A stretch of DNA of 64,000 bases from Legionella genomosp. 1 (GTDB lineage Bacteria > Pseudomonadota > Gammaproteobacteria > Legionellales > Legionellaceae): NCBI GenBank assembly GCA_945878975.1, contig CAMCUM010000002.1, positions 44,044 through 108,043 of the forward strand. The letters run 5' to 3'. The position numbers and the translations under genes are program-made. The notes beneath the pieces were generated by a model. It saw only the letters and a list, made by a program, of their open reading frames with translations. It did no database searches and had not been told where the DNA came from. This document shows positions 37,344-46,998 of the stretch, piece by piece (the stretch's first letter is position 1; every line of letters starts with the position of its first letter).

Positions 37344-38159
37344 ATGAAAAATAGCTTATGTCGATTCATGCGCCAAGCAATAAGTTGCCTTACGTGCCTA
37401 CTCATGACATTTGGCGTATCACATGCAAACACATCTAAAATCCTGGATCTCACCTACCCTTTCAATGAAAAAACCATTTATTGGCCCACAGAAAAAGGTT
37501 TTCATTTAGAAAAATTTTTTTATGGCATCACGCCAAAAGGCTATTTTTATTCTGCCTACCATTTTTGTGCACCAGAACATGGCGGGACCCATATTGATGC
37601 ACCACGTCATTTTTCAAAAATAGGTTTCCCAGTTGATAAAATTCCTGTAACCCAATTGATTGGTAATGCCGTTGTGATCCATGTAGAAAAAAATGTCGAA
37701 AACCATCCTGATTACGCAATTACTTTGGCCGATATTCAAGCTTTTGAAAAACAATATAGATCATTATCTCCGCAAGATATCGTGATTTTTTATACAGGAT
37801 GGGGACAATATTGGCGTGATAAGAAGCATTACCTAGGCACCGATAAATTTGGAGATGTAAAAAATCTACATTTTCCTGGGCTCTCTCCGGAAGCAGCGCG
37901 TTATTTAGTCATGAAAAAAGTCAAAGGCGTCGGGTTAGATACCCCTAGCTTAGATCCAGGCATCTCAAATGATTTCCAAGCACACCAAATTATTTTACGC
38001 GCTAATTTATTTGGTGTGGAAAATATCGCACATTTGGGTAAGCTTCCGCCTGTTGGCGCCAAATTAATCGTGGCTCCTATGAAAATTGAAGGTGGCAGTG
38101 GTGCGCCGACACGGGTTTTTGCTTTGCTCCAGATTGGGGCAAAGCCCCTCTCAGTCTAA
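37344..38159 (+). CDS. Secreted cyclase-family hydrolase (kynurenine formamidase-like)
   Basis: 271 residues with a signal peptide (basic start, LTCLLMTFGVSHA, probable cleavage near residue 28). The metal-binding motif of the cyclase family, HGGTHIDAPRH (His79, His83, Asp85, His89), is intact, and IFYTGWGQYW and GVGLDTPSLDPG are also typical. Such enzymes hydrolyse N-formyl or cyclic amide bonds (kynurenine formamidase, isatin hydrolase); substrate unassigned. Start: ATG 37344 with AAGGA upstream; the earlier ATG 37308 lacks a site. Exported, so it acts in the periplasm. Confidence 0.7.
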   Translation: MKNSLCRFMRQAISCLTCLLMTFGVSHANTSKILDLTYPFNEKTIYWPTEKGFHLEKFFYGITPKGYFYSAYHFCAPEHGGTHIDAPRHFSKIGFPVDKIPVTQLIGNAVVIHVEKNVENHPDYAITLADIQAFEKQYRSLSPQDIVIFYTGWGQYWRDKKHYLGTDKFGDVKNLHFPGLSPEAARYLVMKKVKGVGLDTPSLDPGISNDFQAHQIILRANLFGVENIAHLGKLPPVGAKLIVAPMKIEGGSGAPTRVFALLQIGAKPLSV

Positions 38160-38181
38160 GACAAGTATGTTGAAAAAATAA

Positions 38182-38300
38182 CGTCTTTGCGAGCTAAAGG
38201 CGAAGCAATCCAAAGGCCTTACGCAGGCATTGCATCAAGCCAAAGCCACTGGATCTTCCCCTTCCCTGTGCTCTGCATCACAAAAACGGAGATTTTCTCT
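38182..38300. repeat. Palindromic repeat of the GCGAAGCAATCC family, copy 2
   Basis: CGTCTTTGCGAGCTAAAGGCG and following GCGAAGCAATCCAA match the copy at 1453; the other arm (CTGTGCTCTGCATCACAAAAACGG) is more diverged. Confidence 0.5.
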
Positions 38301-38308
38301 TAATTGAC

Positions 38309-38515
38309 GGCTATGAACCAGGGCAAAAGCATGTGTGATCTAAAATAGCTCAGATATCTTTTTCAGTTGTCATGTTGGATCAAATTTGTAGAGTGGACAA
38401 AGGAGCGGTAGCGACGTGCCCACCAAGCTCAGGTACTTTGGTGTGCATACTGGGATTTTAGAGCCCTATATGATATTTTTTTACCACACTTGATTTGACC
38501 CTGGGCTATGAACCA
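38309..38515 (+). repeat. Element family B, copy 2, with 12-bp flanking direct repeats
   Basis: The 183-bp unit 38321-38503 matches copy 1 (698-878), and is flanked by GGCTATGAACCA at 38309-38320 and again at 38504-38515, 12 of 12 identical. The perfect repeats suggest a recent insertion with a 12-bp target-site duplication. Confidence 0.75.
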
Positions 38516-38595
38516 AAGTTCAACCTACGTGAAATATACTATAATTAGGTTGCAACCTTTTTGCCAACGTTTATAATGATGCATGGTAACAGTTC

Positions 38596-40962
38596 ATGCG
38601 ATTAAGGTACACTTTGCTGAAAAAAATACCCTATTTTTGGAAGTCTGGACTCTGGACGTTCACAAGTTTGTTGTTTGGCATGACCACGGTTGTGGTGCTG
38701 CTATTCGCCTATGTGCAAAGCCAATTGCCGGATGTGATCGCTTTGAAAACATTGGAACTGCAAGTTCCCTTGCAAATTTTTACCAAAGACGGCTTATTAA
38801 TCCAAGAGTTTGGTGAAAAAAGACGCCATCCACTCCCTTACGATCAAATTCCTCCCACTTTGGTCCACGCGATCCTGGCCACCGAAGATCAACGGTATTT
38901 TGAACATTCTGGTGTAGACATCCTCGGCTTGGCCCGAGCGGGCGTCAGCATGATTCATACCCATAGCAAATCTCAAGGTGGTAGTACCATCACCATGCAA
39001 GTCGCTCGCAATTTTTTCCTCAATCGCAAAAAAACTTTTTTGCGTAAATTCAATGAAATCATGCTTGCCATTAAAATCGATCGCGAATTAAGCAAAGAAA
39101 AAATCCTCGAATTGTATTTAAATCAGATTTATCTTGGAAATCGTGCGTATGGTGTCGATGCAGCCGCACAAGTTTATTATGGAAAACCCTTAAAAGATTT
39201 GAATATTGCTCAATTAGCAATGATAGCCGGGTTACCTCAAGCGCCTTCTTCGCACAACCCTATTATCAATCCCATCGCTGCTAAAAAGCGCCGCAACCAC
39301 GTTTTAGACAGGTTATACGAAGAAAAATACATTTCAAAAGAACAATATGAAGAAGCTTTGCACGAACCTGTCAATGAATCTTACCACGGGACACAATCCG
39401 AAGTTTATGCACCTTACGTCGCTGAAATGATTCGTCAATCGTTGGTAGATCATTTTGGCCAAGAAGCTTATACCCGTGGTTACAAAGTTTATACGACGAT
39501 CGATAGCCGTCTCCAAATTGCTGCCAATCACACGACAGAAGAACATTTGCTGTCCTATGATCGACGTCATGGGTATCGTGGCCCTATTAGTAAAATATCG
39601 CCTTTCGCAACAGCTAGTGAGCGAAGTAAAGCGCTTAGACAATACCCTAATGTGGGAGATCTACAGCCGGTCGTCATTCTCTCAGTAGATGACCGACGCG
39701 CCACAGCCGTTACCCAAACAAACCACACACTGACCTTACCGTGGGACGGTATTTCATGGGCACGTCCCGGACTAAAAAAAGGATATGTGGGACGGTCTCC
39801 TAGCAATGCGCATCGCGTGATGGCTGCAGGCGATATTGTGTATGTCAAATGCCAAGAAAATCACTGTGAACTCAGTCAAGATCCCGAAGCAGAAGTTGCC
39901 CTGATTGCTCTCAACCCCAGTGATGGTGGGATCAGCGCATTGGTCGGTGGTTTTAATTTTGAGAAAAGCAAATTCAATCGTGCGACGCAATCCGAACGCC
40001 AACCCGGCTCTAGTTTCAAACCCTTTCTATACGCTGCAGCACTGAATAAAGGCTACACGTTGTCGACTGTCATCAATGATGCCCCGATTGTCATTCGCGA
40101 CCCCAGCCAACCAGAGTGGCGGCCCCATAATGACAATTTAAAATTCGGGGGGCCTACCCGCTTAAAAACAGCGTTGACCCTGTCCCGTAATCTGGTATCC
40201 ATCCGAATCCTAGACGACATCGGGATTGATTATACGATTGATTATGCAACACGTTTTGGTTTTAAGAAAGAAGCCCTGCCACACGCTTTGTCGTTGGCCT
40301 TGGGCAGTTTAACTGTCACGCCCATGGATTTGACAGCGGCCTACGCCATTTTTGCCAATGGTGGGTACAAAGTAGAACCCTATCTCGTTGACCATATTAC
40401 GAATACCAAAGGCTATGTCTTGTTACAGGCCAAACCTGCTCAGGTTCCCGATACACAGACAGATAACAGCGCTGATTTAGCCGCTCCTAGGGTCATCTCG
40501 GCTGAAACCGCTTTTCTCATTAATTCCGCATTGCAAAATGTCATCCAACACGGTACTGCTGTGGCTGCAAAAGTACTCAACCGACAAGACATCGCTGGTA
40601 AAACGGGAACAACCAATGATCAGGTAGATGCTTGGTTTGCTGGCTACAACCGCGATTTAGTCGTGACCACCTGGATAGGTTTTGACAAACCCACGCCCTT
40701 ACATGAATATGCAGCACGCTTGGCCTTACCTGTCTGGATTGATTTCATGAAAATTGCTTTACAGGGTAAACCTGAGCACAGCTTGAGCGAACCACCTGGT
40801 ATCATCTCTTTGGGTATCAATCCCGATAACGGTTTGCGCGCCAAACCAAACCAGCTCAATACTATTACCGAGTATTTTATGGAAACGGACGTGCCAGCGG
40901 TGGATGAAGAGGTCACTTCAGAACCAGGTGTCAAGGCTCATACGGAAGAGAATTTATTTTAG
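38596..40962 (+). CDS. mrcA: Penicillin-binding protein 1A, bifunctional
   Basis: 788-residue class A PBP, making and cross-linking glycan strands in the periplasm. One N-terminal TM (LWTFTSLLFGMTTVVVLLFAYV), then glycosyltransferase domain with catalytic Glu97 in ATEDQRYFEHSG, GGSTITMQVARNFFL and LSKEKILELYLNQIYLG; then the transpeptidase domain with SSFK (Ser472, Lys475), SRN and KTGTTND. PBP1A-type insertion present. ATG 38596 fits; the ribosome binding site is weak. It runs 14 bases before acnA. Confidence 0.95.
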   Translation: MRLRYTLLKKIPYFWKSGLWTFTSLLFGMTTVVVLLFAYVQSQLPDVIALKTLELQVPLQIFTKDGLLIQEFGEKRRHPLPYDQIPPTLVHAILATEDQRYFEHSGVDILGLARAGVSMIHTHSKSQGGSTITMQVARNFFLNRKKTFLRKFNEIMLAIKIDRELSKEKILELYLNQIYLGNRAYGVDAAAQVYYGKPLKDLNIAQLAMIAGLPQAPSSHNPIINPIAAKKRRNHVLDRLYEEKYISKEQYEEALHEPVNESYHGTQSEVYAPYVAEMIRQSLVDHFGQEAYTRGYKVYTTIDSRLQIAANHTTEEHLLSYDRRHGYRGPISKISPFATASERSKALRQYPNVGDLQPVVILSVDDRRATAVTQTNHTLTLPWDGISWARPGLKKGYVGRSPSNAHRVMAAGDIVYVKCQENHCELSQDPEAEVALIALNPSDGGISALVGGFNFEKSKFNRATQSERQPGSSFKPFLYAAALNKGYTLSTVINDAPIVIRDPSQPEWRPHNDNLKFGGPTRLKTALTLSRNLVSIRILDDIGIDYTIDYATRFGFKKEALPHALSLALGSLTVTPMDLTAAYAIFANGGYKVEPYLVDHITNTKGYVLLQAKPAQVPDTQTDNSADLAAPRVISAETAFLINSALQNVIQHGTAVAAKVLNRQDIAGKTGTTNDQVDAWFAGYNRDLVVTTWIGFDKPTPLHEYAARLALPVWIDFMKIALQGKPEHSLSEPPGIISLGINPDNGLRAKPNQLNTITEYFMETDVPAVDEEVTSEPGVKAHTEENLF

Positions 40963-40976
40963 ATAGGAGAAATAAT

Positions 40977-43655
40977 ATGCTACATATTGGTCAAGACAGT
41001 CTGAAAACCAAAGAATCGTTACAAGTCGACGATAAGACCTATCATTATTTCAGTTTAAAAAAACTCGAACAGAGTCATGGCTCAGATATTCAGCGCCTGC
41101 CTTATACTTTGAAAATCTTGTTGGAAAATTTACTACGCTTTGAAGATGGTAAAACAGTCACAACGCACGATATCAAAGCCTTAGAAACTTGGCTCAAAAC
41201 CCAAACCTCACAACACGAAATTGCCTATCGTCCCAGTCGCGTACTCATGCAAGATTTTACTGGCGTACCAGCGATTGTTGACTTGGCTGCTATGCGAACC
41301 GCCTTAGAAAAAATGGGCGTTGATCCACAAAAAATATCCCCGCTTTCTCCTGTTGATTTGGTCATTGATCACTCGGTCATGGTCGACTCTTTTGCAAACC
41401 AAAATGCCTTAGCAACCAATGCCAGCATCGAAATGCAGCGCAATATAGAACGTTATGAATTTTTACGTTGGGGTCAAAAAGCGTTCGATAATTTTAGAGT
41501 GGTCCCTCCCGGCACAGGCATATGCCATCAGGTCAATTTGGAATACTTAGGTCAAACAGTCTGGCATGCGCAAATCGGGCATGAAACCTATGCTTATCCT
41601 GATACCTTGGTTGGAACCGACTCACATACCACTATGATCAATGCATTGGGTATCTTGGGTTGGGGAGTAGGCGGTATTGAAGCAGAAGCCGCCATGTTGG
41701 GACAACCCGTGTCGATGCTCATCCCAGAAGTGGTCGGATTTAAATTAAGCGGAAAACTGTCCGAAGGCGTCACCGCAACAGATTTGGTATTAACCATTAC
41801 TGAAATATTGCGCAAAAAAGGTGTGGTTGGGAAATTTGTCGAATATTATGGACCCGGCTTGGCCAATTTACCCCTGGCTAACCGTGCAACTGTCGCCAAT
41901 ATGGCACCAGAATACGGCGCAACTTGTGGCTTTTTCCCTGTCGACCAAGAAACACTGCATTATTTAAAATTAACGGGTCGCGATGAACATACCATTCGCT
42001 TAGTAGAAGCGTACAGTAAAACCCAAGGTCTTTGGTACGATGGTACACAGGCTGATCCAATCTTTACAGATACGGTCACATTAGATTTGTCGACTGTCCA
42101 ACCCTCGCTTGCCGGCCCAAAACGTCCGCAAGACAAAGTAACCCTACCGACCTTAGCTACGGCATTTCATGCATTGCTAACCGAAACAGGCAAGGACAAC
42201 GAGCGCTACACAACTTATCCTGTCCCAGATACGCAATATACTTTACAACACGGCTCTGTCGTCATCGCAGCCATCACGAGCTGCACCAATACCTCTAACC
42301 CAGAAGTCTTAATGGCAGCCGGATTGCTCGCAAAAAAAGCGCGTGAAAAAGGTTTATCCAGCAAACCGTGGGTCAAAACGTCTCTGGCACCGGGTTCCAA
42401 AGTGGTCACAGATTATTTACAACATGCTGGATTACAGCGCTATTTAGATGAGCTTGGTTTCAATTTAGTTGGGTACGGATGCACCACCTGCATTGGCAAT
42501 TCAGGTCCCTTACCTGAACCCGTCGCTGATTGTATCACCCAACATGATTTGGTTGTTTGTGCGGTACTATCTGGCAACCGTAATTTTGAAGGCCGGATTC
42601 ATCCGCAAGTGCGTGCCAATTGGCTAGCATCGCCTCCATTGGTCGTCGCATTTGCCCTGGCGGGAGATACCAAACATGATTTGAATCACCAGCCCTTAGG
42701 TCAAGACCAGCAAGGTAACGATGTGTATTTAAAAGATATTTGGCCATCTAATGCTGAAATCGCTACCGCCGTCATGCAAGTAAAATCTGATATGTTTCAT
42801 AAAGTATATTCTGAAGTATTCTTGGGCAATCAAGATTGGCAAGCCATCCCAGTCAAACCAAGTCATACGTATACTTGGTCTAAAGATTCTACTTATATCC
42901 AACACCCGCCTTTCTTCGACAATCTACAAAAAGAACCCGGCCCCATAAGCGCCATTCATGACGCTTATATTTTAGGCTTATTCGGCGACTCTATCACCAC
43001 CGATCATATTTCACCCGCTGGCTCCATCAAAGCCAATTCTCCGGCCGGCTTGTATCTCAAATCTCAAGGCGTCTCGGAAGCAGACTTTAATTCTTATGGC
43101 GCGCGACGTGGGAATCATGAAGTGATGATGCGAGGTACCTTTGCAAACATCCGAATCCGCAATGAAATGACCCCAGACATCGTGGGCGGTGTCACATGCC
43201 ACATCCCATCACAAACCGTGATGCCCATCTATGATGCCGCCATGTTGTATCAAAAAGAACAACAGCCCTTAGTCATCATAGCCGGCAAGGAATACGGAAC
43301 AGGTTCTTCACGCGACTGGGCTGCCAAAGGGACGTTATTACTAGGTATCAAAGCAGTCATAGCCGAAAGTTTTGAACGTATCCACCGTTCAAATTTGATC
43401 GGTATGGGCGTCATGCCATTGCAGTTTTTAGACAATATGACGCGCTTAAGTCTAGGTTTAAAAGGAGACGAACGGATCACTGTGCTATGTGACCAAGCAT
43501 TAAGACCAGGTGCAAAGCTTGCTGTAACCATACAAAATGCACAAGGTGAGCAACAAACCGTGCAAGTTTTATGTCGAATTGACACTGGCAATGAATTGGA
43601 ATACTACAGAAATGGCGGAATCTTGCACTATGTGCTTAGGAACATGTGCCCCTAA
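40977..43655 (+). CDS. acnA: Aconitate hydratase A
   Basis: 892-residue [4Fe-4S] aconitase of the TCA cycle. Cluster cysteines are Cys436 in SCTNTSNPEV and Cys502/Cys505 in GCTTCIGNSGPL. Other AcnA/IRP segments are FKVVPPGTGICHQVNLEYL (here FRVVPPGTG), GGIEAEAAMLGQP, GLFGDSITTDHISPAG, SYGARRGNHEVMMRGTFANIRI and YGTGSSRDWAAKG. AGGAG is six to eight bases before the ATG. Placed just after mrcA. Confidence 0.97.
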   Translation: MLHIGQDSLKTKESLQVDDKTYHYFSLKKLEQSHGSDIQRLPYTLKILLENLLRFEDGKTVTTHDIKALETWLKTQTSQHEIAYRPSRVLMQDFTGVPAIVDLAAMRTALEKMGVDPQKISPLSPVDLVIDHSVMVDSFANQNALATNASIEMQRNIERYEFLRWGQKAFDNFRVVPPGTGICHQVNLEYLGQTVWHAQIGHETYAYPDTLVGTDSHTTMINALGILGWGVGGIEAEAAMLGQPVSMLIPEVVGFKLSGKLSEGVTATDLVLTITEILRKKGVVGKFVEYYGPGLANLPLANRATVANMAPEYGATCGFFPVDQETLHYLKLTGRDEHTIRLVEAYSKTQGLWYDGTQADPIFTDTVTLDLSTVQPSLAGPKRPQDKVTLPTLATAFHALLTETGKDNERYTTYPVPDTQYTLQHGSVVIAAITSCTNTSNPEVLMAAGLLAKKAREKGLSSKPWVKTSLAPGSKVVTDYLQHAGLQRYLDELGFNLVGYGCTTCIGNSGPLPEPVADCITQHDLVVCAVLSGNRNFEGRIHPQVRANWLASPPLVVAFALAGDTKHDLNHQPLGQDQQGNDVYLKDIWPSNAEIATAVMQVKSDMFHKVYSEVFLGNQDWQAIPVKPSHTYTWSKDSTYIQHPPFFDNLQKEPGPISAIHDAYILGLFGDSITTDHISPAGSIKANSPAGLYLKSQGVSEADFNSYGARRGNHEVMMRGTFANIRIRNEMTPDIVGGVTCHIPSQTVMPIYDAAMLYQKEQQPLVIIAGKEYGTGSSRDWAAKGTLLLGIKAVIAESFERIHRSNLIGMGVMPLQFLDNMTRLSLGLKGDERITVLCDQALRPGAKLAVTIQNAQGEQQTVQVLCRIDTGNELEYYRNGGILHYVLRNMCP

Positions 43656-43987
43656 CCATAAATGATACTGAGCGTGCCCACCAACGTGCCTGAGTTTGGT
43701 GAGCACGTCGCTTCCGCTCCTTTACCAACCCTACGCCCTCTATCCGACATGATAACAAAAAAAATATCTGATTCATTTTAGATCACACATGCTTCTGCCC
43801 TGCCCAAAGATACCGACAGAAGCTATACTGCACGCAGTACAAATGTGTCTAACGATAAATACTTGCACATAATTATCATAGTTATTGATAATTAAACGCA
43901 AGTAGTTTAAAATTGCGCAAACTCAAGCAAGAGAGATGCATCAAATTTGACCTGGTGACATCAGAACCATAGTGCGGAGATATAACA
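43656..43987. other. Gene-free region after acnA with an inverted repeat element
   Basis: Holds family B copy 3 in reverse orientation (43671-43808), then AT-rich DNA without a clear promoter. GGAG at 43977-43980 is the ribosome site of the following gene. Confidence 0.6.
43671..43808 (-). repeat. Element family B, copy 3, inverted and shortened
   Basis: Read on the minus strand it gives GCATGTGTGATCTAAAATG, GGAGCGGAAGCGACGTGC and the GTGCTCACCAA/TTGGTGGGCAC hairpin of copies 1 and 2, then diverges and lacks the last ~50 bp. No flanking direct repeat was found. It starts 15 bases after the acnA stop. Confidence 0.6.
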
Positions 43988-45541
43988 ATGCTAACTACTT
44001 ACTTGCGACGTGTTCGGAAACCGTTAGCAAATGCCCTATCCTGGACGGCGCTCTTGCTGCTTTTCCTCGCAATAACATCTCTCATGATGCCTGCTACCCT
44101 CATTCCATGGCTCATGATCTATTTATCCGCCAACCACCTTATTGCACACCAAGTTGAAAGGATATATGGACAAAATCTTCCCTACGAACAAAGAAGAATC
44201 CTTCTAATCATTGGAGACCTAATGGCTCTGGTCATTGCATCAGTATCTATCACTTTTTGGTATCCGCATCTGTTTCTCTTTTTCAATGCCCTGCCCTGGG
44301 CGCTTTCTACGACATTTTTTGCAGTAAGTACTTTTCTGATGTCATTCGAAACAGGTATTCGCAGCACACGCAACGACCCCCCACTAGGACCTGCCTACTC
44401 TTTGGTCAAACTATTTCTCAGTCCACGGAGCCAGCTTGCAATATTGCGGGAAGCATTGAATCGATCACAATGGGCGGCAGCCCCTGTTAGAGATTGGTAT
44501 GAGCGACGTATGCGAAATCAGTACGCACCAGCGGAACGAGCTCCAGCTGAAAACAGAAGGGACCCTGAAACATTACGACTATCTGAAGCCAACTTAAAAA
44601 CACTGGTGGCCCGTCAAAAAACCGCGATCAAAGCACTACCAAAAGAAGCGATTATTGATGACGTTGGGTTATACGAGAGATATCTTGCAGACGAAAAAGA
44701 ATCTGGCGTGATAGAAAGAGAAGAAACAAAAAAAAACCGCAGCAAAGCCAACCCTTTAGTAGGCTCACAGTTGGCAGCTCATATACAAACAACTCTGCAA
44801 GATGAAGCAAAAACAAAAACAGAGGCGGAAGTAAAAAGACTAGAAGCAGCGTATTTATCTAAGCTCGTACCGACTCAACAAGCAGCCTATAAAGCTTATC
44901 GAGACTTTATCCGCTTTTACTCTCTTCCTTATGCTGAATGTACGATCATTATGGAGGACGTCATGAGCAAACAGAAAGAGTTTATCATTATGGAAAAAAG
45001 AGCGGAAAAAAGAAAACCGAATAGCCATGAAACAACAACAACATGTATAACGGGGAAAACTTTTATATGGCACCGGACTGGTGGCTTTTTACCACTTTTC
45101 GCGATGGCAGGGCCTCATGCAGCCGAAGAACCTTCCAGTCGAGAAAATTTTTTTCTGCCCAACAACAAAAAGAGCGGTTATGAATTCCACTCCTATCAAA
45201 TGATTGATGGACACCCTTTAAGTCTACAATTATGTGAATTAATAGAAAATCTTGCATCTCAATTACCACTTAGTGCTGCAAATACTGACAGGCATGACAT
45301 GATCCCCCCCCCCGCGCATGGCATTACGCACTTCCCGTGGCTCAGCCAAACAGACGAATATTCTTATCGCCTCTCGCCCCCTATCAGAACGGCAAGCCCT
45401 TCTAACTTTGGGACATTCGCCCAAACCAGTGCAACACTCGATGCCAAGGACGAGGACGACGTTTTATCAGATAATTTCTTAAGTACTCTAGATCCAGATG
45501 AAATAGCAAGAAATTACCAATATTGGGAAAGCCGCAGTTAA
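43988..45541 (+). CDS. Membrane-anchored hypothetical protein, tandem paralogue 1
   Basis: 517 residues. Two to three N-terminal hydrophobic hairpins (ALLLLFLAITSLMMPATLIPWLMIYL; LMALVIASVSITFWYPHLFLFFNALPWAL), then a long soluble part. Shared with the next gene: PHLFLFFNALP, RQKTAIKALPKEAIIDDVGLY, PTQQAAYKAY, PYAECTI, KTFIWHRTGGFLPLF and FHSYQMIDGHPLSLQLCE. GGAG is eight bases before the ATG. A Cys in PYAEC and an acidic-to-hydrophobic pattern after it faintly recall U-box folds, but this was not accepted. Ends with TAA at 45539, immediately before the next ATG. Function unknown. Confidence 0.6.
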   Translation: MLTTYLRRVRKPLANALSWTALLLLFLAITSLMMPATLIPWLMIYLSANHLIAHQVERIYGQNLPYEQRRILLIIGDLMALVIASVSITFWYPHLFLFFNALPWALSTTFFAVSTFLMSFETGIRSTRNDPPLGPAYSLVKLFLSPRSQLAILREALNRSQWAAAPVRDWYERRMRNQYAPAERAPAENRRDPETLRLSEANLKTLVARQKTAIKALPKEAIIDDVGLYERYLADEKESGVIEREETKKNRSKANPLVGSQLAAHIQTTLQDEAKTKTEAEVKRLEAAYLSKLVPTQQAAYKAYRDFIRFYSLPYAECTIIMEDVMSKQKEFIIMEKRAEKRKPNSHETTTTCITGKTFIWHRTGGFLPLFAMAGPHAAEEPSSRENFFLPNNKKSGYEFHSYQMIDGHPLSLQLCELIENLASQLPLSAANTDRHDMIPPPAHGITHFPWLSQTDEYSYRLSPPIRTASPSNFGTFAQTSATLDAKDEDDVLSDNFLSTLDPDEIARNYQYWESRS

Positions 45542-46876
45542 ATGTTATTTATCCTATATCTAAAACGAATCGTAGTCCCCTTAAGTTTTGCTATAGCAGC
45601 GACTCTCATCGTGCTCCTTTCAGCCGCGTCAACCATTGTGACTTCTGCGGCCTTGATGAGTGTTGCAATATCCCAACTCACCGCATATAACTTTTTTCAC
45701 TGGCTTTTAAAAAAAATCGTACCTCAATTGTCACAGGAATATAAGATAAGGTTATCATTGGCGCTCAGCACCTTCGCTTCATGCATAGCCGTTACATTGT
45801 TAGAGCCCCATCTATTTCTATTTTTCAATGCATTGCCTTTTCTAGCGGCCCTGACCATTTTGAGTCTATCTGCTTTTCTGATAACCTTTGAACTGGCCAT
45901 TCATATTCCAAAACTCTATCTGGGCGCGCATTATTCTTTGCTCAAGATTATCTTGCATCCAACTAACAGTATGCGTAGATTAAAGCGGATGTTAAAACCA
46001 GGCATAGATTCTTTAAAATTGGAAGCGTCTGACCGACAAGCCTTGGAGACTAGGCAGCAAACAGCGATTGCAGGATTGCCTAAAGAAGCCATCATAGATG
46101 ACGTAGCGCTATATCGAAAACATCTCCAACTAGAATCACGACGTGTCGTAGGGGACAATCAAAAACGAGCTACCGACAAAAAGCCGCTCACTACACTCGA
46201 AACAAATATGCAGCCGCTCAATATCAAAATGCAAGCGTTATACAATGCAAAAGCAGAAGCCAATGCCTTAAAAAAGACTTATTTGAACACGCTCACACCT
46301 ACACAACAAGCGCGGTATGAGCATTACCGTGCCCTCACATGCGAATTTTCCCCGCCCTATGCAGAGTGCCTAATAAGTGGTGAGAGCGTCAATGATGTGG
46401 CGCATAATCGATTTGTTATTGTTGAAAAAAGATTTTCTGATAGCAACAGCTGTGTCCCTGCGAAAACTTTTTTCTGGCACGATGAAAACGGTTTTCAACC
46501 CCTATTTCAGATGCATGACCCTAGCGTACCAACTCTTCGCGATCGATTCAGCTTACCTCGTGATGAGAAAGGACAAACAGCTGAATATTTCTATCACTCC
46601 TATTCCACCATCCATAATCACGGTTTGAGTTTACAATTATGTGAAGCAATTGAAAGTTTTAATGCGAGTTTAAAATTGTCGGCGAACAGAAGGCGGCAAG
46701 AAGTCAACCATGTGCAGCACAGCACAACGTCAACCCCTCGTCTACCGCGATACCGTGCGCCCGCTGAGGGAGCATGCCTAAGCCAGCGGAATATGTTCGC
46801 ATTTGAGCCTGACAACAGCTTAGCGGACCTCCATCTAAGCGAAGAAGAACGCAAGATTATTTGTGGAAGCGTCTAA
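45542..46876 (+). CDS. Membrane-anchored hypothetical protein, tandem paralogue 2
   Basis: 444 residues, same architecture as the preceding gene: hydrophobic N-terminal hairpins (AIAATLIVLLSAASTIVTSAALMSVAI; FASCIAVTLLEPHLFLFFNALPFLAALTIL), then RQQTAIAGLPKEAIIDDVALY, LTPTQQARYEHYR, PPYAECLI, KTFFWHDENGFQPLF and YHSYSTIHNHGLSLQLCEAIE. ATG follows directly on the TAA of the first gene in the same frame. The two are clearly duplicated. Function unknown; an effector or membrane-remodelling protein is a guess. Confidence 0.6.
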   Translation: MLFILYLKRIVVPLSFAIAATLIVLLSAASTIVTSAALMSVAISQLTAYNFFHWLLKKIVPQLSQEYKIRLSLALSTFASCIAVTLLEPHLFLFFNALPFLAALTILSLSAFLITFELAIHIPKLYLGAHYSLLKIILHPTNSMRRLKRMLKPGIDSLKLEASDRQALETRQQTAIAGLPKEAIIDDVALYRKHLQLESRRVVGDNQKRATDKKPLTTLETNMQPLNIKMQALYNAKAEANALKKTYLNTLTPTQQARYEHYRALTCEFSPPYAECLISGESVNDVAHNRFVIVEKRFSDSNSCVPAKTFFWHDENGFQPLFQMHDPSVPTLRDRFSLPRDEKGQTAEYFYHSYSTIHNHGLSLQLCEAIESFNASLKLSANRRRQEVNHVQHSTTSTPRLPRYRAPAEGACLSQRNMFAFEPDNSLADLHLSEEERKIICGSV

Positions 46877-46908
46877 AATCCTCATCCGCCTCTCTCAATA
46901 ATAGAAAA

Positions 46909-46971
46909 CCGAGCCGCGACCGTTAGGGAGTGGATTTCGTGACATGCCGCTCCCTGACGGTCGCGGCTCGG
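46909..46971. terminator. 25-bp near-perfect inverted repeat between convergent genes
   Basis: Arms 46909-46933 and 46947-46971 pair over 25 bp with two G-T wobbles and a 13-base loop, in a very GC-rich stem (CCGAGCCGCGACCG...CGGTCGCGGCTCGG). It lies between the tandem paralogues and putA, so it may stop both transcripts; there is no T-run, so it may instead be a mobile palindrome. Confidence 0.55.
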
Positions 46972-46998
46972 ATTTCTGGGCACGGTTCAAAATCGGTT

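Larger units (their letters stand above)
38160..38595. other. Gene-free region with two repeat elements
   Basis: Contains a GCGAAGCAATCC palindromic repeat (38182-38300) and family B copy 2 (38309-38515). A TATAAT at 38540-38545 may belong to the mrcA promoter, but no good -35 was found. Confidence 0.6.

Noticed and set aside
41594..41815. Minus-strand ORFs inside acnA and mrcA
   Set aside because: Antisense frames in long conserved genes; no ribosome sites or family similarity.
44925..45090. U-box domain in the tandem paralogues
   Set aside because: Cys/Glu pattern only faintly resembles a U-box; the usual hydrophobic core motif is not seen.
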